From Sphingomonas horti (GTDB lineage Bacteria > Pseudomonadota > Alphaproteobacteria > Sphingomonadales > Sphingomonadaceae), in contig NZ_WQMS01000020.1 in NCBI RefSeq assembly GCF_009753715.1, forward strand, positions 1 through 64,000: a stretch of 64,000 bases of DNA, in the 5' to 3' direction. This document shows, piece after piece, positions 57,891 through 64,000 of the stretch; positions within the stretch are counted from its first letter, which is position 1, and every line of letters starts with the position of its first letter. Under the pieces are notes generated by a model. That model had not been told where the DNA came from. It saw nothing but the letters and a program-made list of their open reading frames with translations, and made no database searches. Made by a program: the position numbers and the translations under genes.

Positions 57891-58640
57891 ATGCCCGCCA
57901 CCCCCGCCTGGCCGCCGCACAGCGCGCCGCGCCTGTTCATCGACCAGCCGCTCGCCGACGGCATGGATCTGCGCGTCGAGGGCGGGCAGGCGCATTACCT
58001 GCTCTCGGTGATGCGGCTGAAGGCGGGCGGCACGGTGAAATTGTTCGACGACCGCACCGGCGAATGGCTGGGCGAAGTGGCGGCGACGGGCAGGCGCGAC
58101 CTCGTTGTCCGCATCGCCGCGAAGCTCCGCGCACGCGAAGCCGTGCCCGACCTCTGGCTCTGCGCCGCGCCGATCAAGCGCGGCCGGATCGACTGGGTCG
58201 CGGAGAAGGCGTCAGAGCTGGGCGTGGCGCGGCTGGTGCCGGTCGCCACCCGCCGCGCGGTGGTCGACAAGCTCAATTCGGAGCGCCTGCGCGCGCACAT
58301 GATCGAGGCCGCCGAGCAATGCGAGCGCACCGCGCTCCCGGAGCTCGCGGCCATGGTCTCGGTTGATGCCCTGCTTCGCGACTGGCCGGCCGAGCGCAGC
58401 CTCTATTTCGCCGACGAGGAAGGCGGCACGCCGATGCTGGACGCGGTGCGCGGGCGAAGCGGCCCCGCGGCGGTCCTGATCGGGCCGGAGGGCGGCTTCG
58501 ATCCCGCCGAGCGAGAGGCGATTCGCGCCCGTCCTTCCGCCGTGCCCGTCTCGCTCGGCCCGCGCATCCTTCGCGCCGAAACCGCCGCGCTGGCGGCCGT
58601 CAGCGTCTGGATGGCGGCCGCGGGCGACTGGTCCATCTAA
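57891..58640 (+). CDS. rsmE: 16S rRNA (uracil-1498-N3)-methyltransferase
   Basis: A 249-residue SPOUT methyltransferase. An N-terminal PUA-like part (about 1-75) has H-Y-L-L-S-V-M-R-L near 36-44. The knot region has K-A-S-E-L-G-V near 112, L-I-G-P-E-G-G-F near 197-204 and S-L-G-P-R-I-L-R-A-E-T-A near 223-234. The ATG at 57891 has AGGAG with five bases of spacing. The reading frame further upstream passes through the repeat and is discarded. The stop codon overlaps the left end of a mosaic repeat. Confidence 0.94.
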   Translation: MPATPAWPPHSAPRLFIDQPLADGMDLRVEGGQAHYLLSVMRLKAGGTVKLFDDRTGEWLGEVAATGRRDLVVRIAAKLRAREAVPDLWLCAAPIKRGRIDWVAEKASELGVARLVPVATRRAVVDKLNSERLRAHMIEAAEQCERTALPELAAMVSVDALLRDWPAERSLYFADEEGGTPMLDAVRGRSGPAAVLIGPEGGFDPAEREAIRARPSAVPVSLGPRILRAETAALAAVSVWMAAAGDWSI

Positions 58641-58814
58641 ATCCTCCCCGAGCTTGCTCGGGGAGGGGGACCGCTTGCCGTAGGCGAGTGGTGGAAGGGT
58701 CGCACCCCGGCTCGAGCCGGGAGGACACAGCACCTCCGCGTCGCTCCGCCCCCTCGACCATCCCCGGCTCGCGGCCGGGCTGGCCCTCCCCCGCGCATCG
58801 CAAGCGGAGGATTT
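58639..58814. repeat. Mosaic repeat element with a 9-bp terminal inverted repeat
   Basis: AAATCCTCC at 58639-58647 and GGAGGATTT at 58806-58814 are perfect inverted repeats that bound about 176 bp. Inside is a perfect 11-bp hairpin (58643-58666, CTCCCCGAGC and GCTCGGGGAG), a CCCCGGCTCGAGCCGGG palindrome and several C/G-rich short arms. The hairpin, just past the rsmE stop, may also act as a terminator. No open frame is present. The element lies between rsmE and gshA. Confidence 0.65.
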
Positions 58815-58847
58815 TCTTTTCGCGAGCGCCCTCGTAAGGCGCGCGCG

Positions 58848-60221
58848 ATGAGCACGCGTGAAGAATCCGGCACAGACGATCCGATCATCGAGGATCGCGC
58901 CCAGCTGATCCAGCTATTCGCGAGCGGGGAAAAAGCGCGCGCGGCGTGGCGGATCGGCACCGAGCACGAGAAATTCGTCTATCGGACCGCCGATCACCGC
59001 GCGCCGTCCTACGACGAGCCCGGCGGCATCCGTGACCTGCTGTCGGGGCTGACGCGCTTCGGGTGGGAACCGGTCGTGGAAGGCGGCAACGTTATCGCGT
59101 TGCGCGGACCGGACGGCACGATCAGCCTGGAACCCGCGGGCCAGCTCGAATTATCGGGTGCGCCGCTCCAGAACCTGCACCAGACCTGCGCCGAAACCGG
59201 CCGCCATCTGGAACAGGTCAAGGCGGTCGGCGACGAGCTCGGCCTCGGCTTCCTCGGCCTCGGCATGTGGCCCGACAAGACGCGCGCCGAGCTGCCGGTC
59301 ATGCCCAAGGGCCGCTACGCGATCATGCTGCGCCACATGCCGCGCGTCGGCACGCTCGGCCTCGACATGATGCTGCGCACCTGTACCATCCAGGTGAATC
59401 TCGATTATTCGTCCGAAGCCGACATGGTGAAGAAGTTCCGCGTCGGCCTGGCCCTGCAGCCGCTCGCGACAGCTTTGTTCGCCAACTCGCCCTTCACCGA
59501 AGGCAAGCCGAACGGCTTTCTTTCCTATCGCAGTCACATATGGTCGGACACCGATCCGGCCCGCACCGGCATGCTGCCGTTCGTGTTCGAGGAAGGTTTC
59601 GGCTATGAGCGCTATGCCGACTATGCGCTCGACGTGCCGATGTATTTCGTGTTCCGCGACGGCAAGTACATCGACGCGGCCGGCCAGAGCTTCCGCGATT
59701 TCCTGAAAGGCGAGCTGCCCGCTCTTCCGGGCGAAAAGCCGCGCCTGTCCGATTGGTCCGATCACCTCTCGACCGCTTTCCCCGAGGTGCGGCTGAAGAC
59801 CTTCCTGGAAATGCGCGGCGCGGACGGGGGGCGGTGGAGCAAGATCTGCGCGCTGCCGGCCCTGTGGGTCGGCCTGCTCTATGGCGGCGGGTCGCTCGAC
59901 GCCGCCTGGGACCTGGTCAAGGCCTGGTCGATGGAGGACCGCGAGGCGCTCAGGAACAGCGTGCCGAGGCTCGGCCTCGGCGCGCCGCTGCCGGGCGGCG
60001 GCACGCTCGCGGACATCGCCGGCGACGTGCTGGACATCGCCGCCTCCGGCCTGCGCGCCCGCGCCGAGCTGAGCGACGCCGGCGACAGCGAGGCCGGTTT
60101 CCTGGAGCCGCTGCGCGAGACCGTCCGCTCCGGCGTCGTGCCGGCACAGCGCCTGCTGAACCTCTATCACGGTCCGTGGGGCGGCGACCTCAGGCGCATC
60201 TACGACGAGTTCAGCTTCTGA
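58848..60221 (+). CDS. gshA: Glutamate-cysteine ligase (alphaproteobacterial/plant type)
   Basis: A 457-residue ligase for the first step of glutathione synthesis. The class is indicated by R-I-G-T-E-H-E-K-F near 35-43, E-G-G-N-V-I-A-L near 77, S-L-E-P-A-G-Q-L-E-L-S-G near 91-102, T-C-T-I-Q-V-N-L-D-Y near 178-187 and E-M-R-G-A-D-G-G near 321-328. This matches the plant-like gamma-GCS family common in alphaproteobacteria, which can be redox-regulated. The family glutathione synthase gene is not in the window. The ATG at 58848 is the only good start. A perfect 14-base palindrome follows the stop at 60232-60245. Confidence 0.93.
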   Translation: MSTREESGTDDPIIEDRAQLIQLFASGEKARAAWRIGTEHEKFVYRTADHRAPSYDEPGGIRDLLSGLTRFGWEPVVEGGNVIALRGPDGTISLEPAGQLELSGAPLQNLHQTCAETGRHLEQVKAVGDELGLGFLGLGMWPDKTRAELPVMPKGRYAIMLRHMPRVGTLGLDMMLRTCTIQVNLDYSSEADMVKKFRVGLALQPLATALFANSPFTEGKPNGFLSYRSHIWSDTDPARTGMLPFVFEEGFGYERYADYALDVPMYFVFRDGKYIDAAGQSFRDFLKGELPALPGEKPRLSDWSDHLSTAFPEVRLKTFLEMRGADGGRWSKICALPALWVGLLYGGGSLDAAWDLVKAWSMEDREALRNSVPRLGLGAPLPGGGTLADIAGDVLDIAASGLRARAELSDAGDSEAGFLEPLRETVRSGVVPAQRLLNLYHGPWGGDLRRIYDEFSF

Positions 60222-60402
60222 ACGCTGCGCCCTCGCCCGGGCGAGATAATGCTGTCCTACATGGGCGGTCTTGCGATATCGGATCGAACCATGGGAACGC
60301 CCTTAACCGATTCGGCTCTTTTTGATCGACTGTCTCGATCAGTCCTGCTGCGGTGAGTGAGGGAATTTTTCTCGCACGGCGAACCTTCCTAACCTTCCGC
60401 GC

Positions 60403-62547
60403 TCACTGCCCCGGCCGATAGATCCGCTCGGTGTGGCCCTTCAGCTGCTCGGGCCAGAAGTACACCTCGCGCAGGTTGCCGGTCGTGTAGCGCTCGGCCT
60501 CGTCGTTGAAGTGCGGCGAGCCGGGGTGGCCGCTCTCCCCGCCGGCGGTGATCGCGCGGGCGCGGACCTTGGGGCCGAACTCGACCACGGCGACGAAGCT
60601 GTTGCCGCTGGTGCCGTACCAGCGCCTCGTCCCCGGATAGGCCTTGGCCCCGAACGAGGCGAGCGAGCCCCAGCGCGACGAGGTGAAGGGCACCGGGATG
60701 CTCGGCTGCTTGTCGTCGAACGGCTGGACGATGTCGCCGGTCAGGCGCTGGAAGCGATTGATCTCGCCCCAGGCGACACCCCAATGGCCGAAATCGCGCT
60801 CCAGCTGGTCGGACGCGTCCGCCAGCGCCTTCAGTCTCTGCCGCGGCGTCGTCCGCTCGGCCATATAGTCATAGACGTTCATCGCCTCGGATTCGGCGTC
60901 GGCCTTCACGTCCTTCCACAGCGCTTCGCCCCAGAACACGGCCAGGGAGGTTGGCTGCGAGGCGATGCCCCAGCGATAGTCCCAGCTCCGCAGCAGCGCG
61001 ATCTGGCCCTTCAGCTTCGCCTTCAGCGGATCCTTCGCCTCCAGCCCGTCATAGGCGCGGACCAGGGTCGGGATCAGCCGGGCAAAGGCCGGCAGATAGG
61101 AATCGAACGCGGCGTCGATCAGCAGAGGCAGCGTGAAATCGCGCCGGTCCTTCAGCACCATGGTCGCGTGGACGCCGCGGGGGTTCTCGCCGAACGTGTC
61201 CATGTAGCGCGGAAACTCGGCCTGGCGCGGGCTGTTCTCCGCGGCCGCCGAATAAGGCCAGTTGTTGGTGTTCATCACCCAGCCGTTCGGCGGATTGACC
61301 ACCTGCGGCAGGCGCGCGAGCGGCGTCAGGCCTTTCCAGTCGGTTGCCGGATCGCTGCCGTCGACCGGCCTGGTATAGTCGAAGCGATTGTCGCGCAGCG
61401 GCACGAATTGCGGGTGCAGATAGGCGATCTCACCCTTGTCGCTGGCGAAGATCGTGTTGTTCGACGAATTGGCCTTCAGCTCGGCCACTTGCAGGAACGA
61501 GGCGAAGTCGTCCGCCTTGGTGCGCAGCCAGGATTGCTGGAGGGCTTCGACGGGCTTGAACATCATCGCAAACGCGACCCACTTGCCGTCGGCCTGGCGG
61601 ACGATCGGGCCGTGATGCGTGCGGTAGGTCGTGAAGCTGCGCGCCGCCGTGCCGCCGTTCGGCGCGCGGTATCGCACCGTGATCACGCGCGTCTCCACCG
61701 GCCGCAGCTCCTTGCCGTAGCGGTAGAACAGGCGGCCGCCCTTGCGCACGATCGCTTCGGCGAATTCGTCGACCACGTCGACGCCGCTCGACGTGTGCAT
61801 CCAGCCGATATGCGGGTTGAAGCCCTGGTAGATGAAGAACTGGCCCCAGGTGCTCGCGCCATAGGCGTTCAGCCCCTCGTCGCTGGTCATCTGCAGCTCG
61901 GAACGAAAGAAGAAGCTGGTGTGCGGGTTGATCAGCAGCAGCGCATGGCCGTCCGCGGTCTTCGCCGGCGCGATCGCGAAGCCGTTGGAGCCGGAGGGTT
62001 CCTTCTCGCCCGTGTCGGCCCGGGCGACAGCGGGCGGCTTGCCGCCGTAGAAGGCGCGCAAGCCATCGAGGTCGATCCGCTCGATATCGCCGCCGATGCT
62101 GCCTTCGGTGAAGGACAGCGCCATCCACGGCTCGAACCGGGTCAGCACCTTCGGCTTCACCTCCGGGTGAGTGGCGAGGAAGTGATTGAGCCCGTCCGCC
62201 CAGGCGTTCATCAGCGCCTGCATGGTCTTCGGGCTGCGGGCGTAAGCCGCGCGAAGCCCGGCCTCGTCGACGTAGAGGCGCGCGCGCAAATCGTCCCAGA
62301 TCTTCCCCTCACCGTCGGCTTCGGCCTGCCGACCCAGCGCGATCAGATAGTTGCGCTCGATCCGGTTGAAGTCGTCTTCCGCCTGCGCATAGATCGCGCC
62401 GAACACCGCGTCGGCGTCCGTCCGCCCCTTCACATGCGCGATGCCCCAATCGTCGCGCGTGATCGTCACCCGCGCCGCCTCCGCCTGCCAGCGAGCGAGA
62501 TCGGCCTGCGGAGCCGCGGCGAGAAGGAGGAAAGCGAGCGTCAGCAT
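60403..62547 (-). CDS. Penicillin acylase family protein (Ntn hydrolase)
   Basis: A 714-residue precursor with a short signal peptide (M-L-T-L-A-F-L-L-L-A-A-A). The alpha chain ends before E-P-S-G-S-N-G-F-A-I near 183-192. Autocleavage would expose Ser187 as the N-terminal nucleophile (G/S-N-G-F). Further beta-chain features are L-L-L-I-N-P-H-T near 203 and N-T-N-N-W-P near 427, supplying the oxyanion Asn. The family includes penicillin G acylase, AHL acylases and aculeacin acylase; the position next to a two-component system does not decide which. Likely periplasmic. Confidence 0.9.
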   Translation of the reverse strand: MLTLAFLLLAAAPQADLARWQAEAARVTITRDDWGIAHVKGRTDADAVFGAIYAQAEDDFNRIERNYLIALGRQAEADGEGKIWDDLRARLYVDEAGLRAAYARSPKTMQALMNAWADGLNHFLATHPEVKPKVLTRFEPWMALSFTEGSIGGDIERIDLDGLRAFYGGKPPAVARADTGEKEPSGSNGFAIAPAKTADGHALLLINPHTSFFFRSELQMTSDEGLNAYGASTWGQFFIYQGFNPHIGWMHTSSGVDVVDEFAEAIVRKGGRLFYRYGKELRPVETRVITVRYRAPNGGTAARSFTTYRTHHGPIVRQADGKWVAFAMMFKPVEALQQSWLRTKADDFASFLQVAELKANSSNNTIFASDKGEIAYLHPQFVPLRDNRFDYTRPVDGSDPATDWKGLTPLARLPQVVNPPNGWVMNTNNWPYSAAAENSPRQAEFPRYMDTFGENPRGVHATMVLKDRRDFTLPLLIDAAFDSYLPAFARLIPTLVRAYDGLEAKDPLKAKLKGQIALLRSWDYRWGIASQPTSLAVFWGEALWKDVKADAESEAMNVYDYMAERTTPRQRLKALADASDQLERDFGHWGVAWGEINRFQRLTGDIVQPFDDKQPSIPVPFTSSRWGSLASFGAKAYPGTRRWYGTSGNSFVAVVEFGPKVRARAITAGGESGHPGSPHFNDEAERYTTGNLREVYFWPEQLKGHTERIYRPGQ

Positions 62548-62607
62548 GGGAGCCTGCTAAGTCATTTCGGCGACAAACTGAACTCCGTTTGCTTCGAACG
62601 GCGCTGG

Positions 62608-63945
62608 CTAGAGCGGCAGCCTCATCGTCGCCCGCAGCCCTCGCTCCCGGTTCGCCAGCGTCAGCGTGCCGCCATGCGCGTCGACGATCGCGCGGGCGAG
62701 GGCGAGGCCCAGGCCGGCGCCGCCCGTGTCGCGGCTGCGCGAGCTTTCCAGCCGGGTGAAGGCCTCGAACATGCGCTCCATTTCCGCAGGCGGGATGCCG
62801 GGCCCGTCGTCATCGACCTCGACCACCGCCCAAACCGGCTCGCGCACCACCCGCACGCGCGCGCGTTCGCCATATTTCAGCGCGTTCTCGATCAGGTTCC
62901 TGAGCGCCCGCTTCATCAGGTTCGGCCGCATCGCCACCGCCAGCCGGTCGGCCTCGTCGACGGCGACGTCCGCGCCCAGATCCTCGAATTCCTCGGCGAC
63001 GCTGTCGACCAGCGCGGGCAGGTCCACCTTCTGCTCCGGCTCGCTCGGATGGCCGAGCCGGGCGAGCGAGAGGATGTCGTCCAGCGTCTTGTTCATGTCG
63101 TCGATCGTCGCCGCCATCCGCGCCCGCTCGCCTTCGTCCTCGACCAGCTCGGTGCGCACCCGCATCGACGCGAGCGGGGTGCGGAGATCGTGCCCGATCG
63201 CGCCCAGCATTCGGTCCTTCTCGTCCAGCATCGCGGTGATGCGGGTGCGCATCGCGTTGAACGCGGCGATCAGCCGGCGGATGTCGGACGGGCCCTGTTC
63301 CTCGATCGGCTCCGGGGCGCTGCGACGGTCGAACCGCTCGGCCGCGTCGCGCAGCTCGGCCAGCGGCCGCGCCAGCCGTCCGCCGACCCACAGCACGGTC
63401 AGCAGGATGAAGCCGTAGAGCACGAAGGTCTGGAAGATCAGGCCGCCGAACACGCCGGCATGAAGCGGCGGCAGCGGCGCCGCGGTCGTCACCCAGCGGG
63501 ACGGGGCGATCTCGGCGGACACGACGATGACGCGCCGCTGCAGCACCGCGGACTGGCGCAGCAGCCGCCCCTTGTCGTCCACCTGCACCTGGAATTCGCG
63601 GGCCGGGATCTCGGCCGCCTCGATCTGGCCGACCCGGATGCCGACCTGGCCCAGCATCTCGCGCGCATAGGCGGCCACGTCGGGCTTCAGCTCCATTTCC
63701 GCGCGGATCGGGCTTGAGACCGACGCGATTGATCCGCGCAGCATTTGCGGCGTGGTCGCGCCGCTGCGCGTGCGCTGGACCGTCTCGGCAAGCCGCGCGA
63801 TGGCCAGCGTCGCCGTCTGCACATAGGTCTGGCGCTTGGTCGCCTGCAGCAGCAGCACGAAGTTCACCGCCTGCGCCACGCCCAGCGCCAGCGCCATCAG
63901 CAGCGCCAGCTGCGCGCCGAGGCTGCGGGGCCAGAGGCGCTTCAA
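62608..63945 (-). CDS. Sensor histidine kinase
   Basis: A 445-residue membrane kinase. There are two transmembrane helices, at about 11-30 and 165-190, enclosing a periplasmic sensor of about 130 residues, then a HAMP region (G-G-R-L-A-R-P-L near 190). The dimerisation box has G-H-D-L-R-T-P-L near 249-256 with the phospho-His, and the ATPase domain has N-L-I-E-N-A-L-K-Y, D-D-G-P-G-I-P and G-G-A-G-L-G-L-A near 345-420. The start is a TTG at 63945 that overlaps the response-regulator stop (TTGA), so it is coupled to its partner. The signal is unknown. Confidence 0.93.
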   Translation of the reverse strand: MKRLWPRSLGAQLALLMALALGVAQAVNFVLLLQATKRQTYVQTATLAIARLAETVQRTRSGATTPQMLRGSIASVSSPIRAEMELKPDVAAYAREMLGQVGIRVGQIEAAEIPAREFQVQVDDKGRLLRQSAVLQRRVIVVSAEIAPSRWVTTAAPLPPLHAGVFGGLIFQTFVLYGFILLTVLWVGGRLARPLAELRDAAERFDRRSAPEPIEEQGPSDIRRLIAAFNAMRTRITAMLDEKDRMLGAIGHDLRTPLASMRVRTELVEDEGERARMAATIDDMNKTLDDILSLARLGHPSEPEQKVDLPALVDSVAEEFEDLGADVAVDEADRLAVAMRPNLMKRALRNLIENALKYGERARVRVVREPVWAVVEVDDDGPGIPPAEMERMFEAFTRLESSRSRDTGGAGLGLALARAIVDAHGGTLTLANRERGLRATMRLPL

Positions 63946-64000
63946 AGCCGGGTCACGTCCGCGGCCAGCGTATAGCCGCCGCCCCAGACGGTCTTGATCA
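63942..64000 (-). CDS. OmpR-family response regulator, C-terminal end (runs off the window)
   Basis: The last 18 codons and the stop are visible: I-K-T-V-W-G-G-G-Y-T-L-A, then A-D-V-T-R-L. The T-V-W-G-G-G-Y-T-L word is the C-terminal beta-hairpin of winged-helix OmpR/PhoB regulators (usually T-V-R-G-x-G-Y). The TGA overlaps the kinase TTG, confirming a two-component pair. The receiver domain lies outside the window. Confidence 0.85.
   Translation of the reverse strand, partial: IKTVWGGGYTLAADVTRL

Noticed and set aside
60323-60341. A TGATCGA/TCGATCA inverted repeat between gshA and the acylase gene
   Set aside because: No T-run on either exit side and no known motif; too short to call a site.
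60433-63717. A 1094-codon plus-strand frame over the acylase and kinase genes
   Set aside because: Antisense shadow of two genes with intact motifs.

Overview
The window is chromosomal DNA of a high-GC alphaproteobacterium, most likely a sphingomonad (Sphingomonadaceae). The codon and GC character, the heme cluster with a mitofilin-like gene, the SDHAF4-type small protein, the frequent 4-nt gene overlaps and several families of intergenic palindromes all fit; the genus is an inference. I see no rRNA, tRNA, CRISPR array, transposase, integrase or phage gene. No gene-free stretch exceeds 300 bp.

Layout. 1-5.8 kb: the edge of a beta-helix surface or secreted protein, an exported DmpA-type aminopeptidase, DoxX, an XpaC-TelA pair, a lipoprotein, small membrane proteins and a K+ channel-like protein with an altered filter. 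5.8-12.1 kb: an ADH/Gfo-Idh pair, polA and a Wzx-like flippase. 12.1-23 kb: housekeeping genes (purH, heparinase-like, rpe, rsmB-like, SDHAF4-like, gpsA, tsaD, hemC, hemD, Mic60-like, queE). 23-37.1 kb: a catabolic block with crotonase, acyl-CoA ligase, two hot-dog thioesterases, four SDRs, a GPH symporter, an ACAD11-like acyl-CoA dehydrogenase, Zn-ADH, an APH-type kinase and a FadB/FadJ-like bifunctional enzyme. 37.2-42 kb: fumC and the dTDP-L-rhamnose operon rmlCBDA. 42-49.7 kb: tandem PilZ protein, exported MsrA, aspartate aminotransferase, PabB-PabC fusion, PRC-barrel protein, MBL hydrolase, sterol-desaturase family protein and a DUF442 phosphatase-like protein. 49.8-64 kb: recQ, an LLM oxidoreductase, nhaA, an IMPase-family gene, a TldD/PmbA protein, ubiA, rsmE, gshA, an Ntn acylase, and a histidine kinase with the tail of its response regulator.

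The most interesting content is of two kinds. First, the 29.7-34.9 kb genes look like a split bacterial version of human ACAD10/ACAD11, an APH kinase plus an acyl-CoA dehydrogenase with the LADGPDEVH signature, with SDRs and a CoA ligase nearby. This suggests 4-hydroxyacyl-CoA catabolism like the Pseudomonas lva pathway. Second, at least five families of palindromic elements fill most untranslated junctions. They supply the last codons and stop of three genes, and the likely Shine-Dalgarno of a fourth.

All calls come from reading the sequence. Family names rest on motif recognition, and no database search was run.
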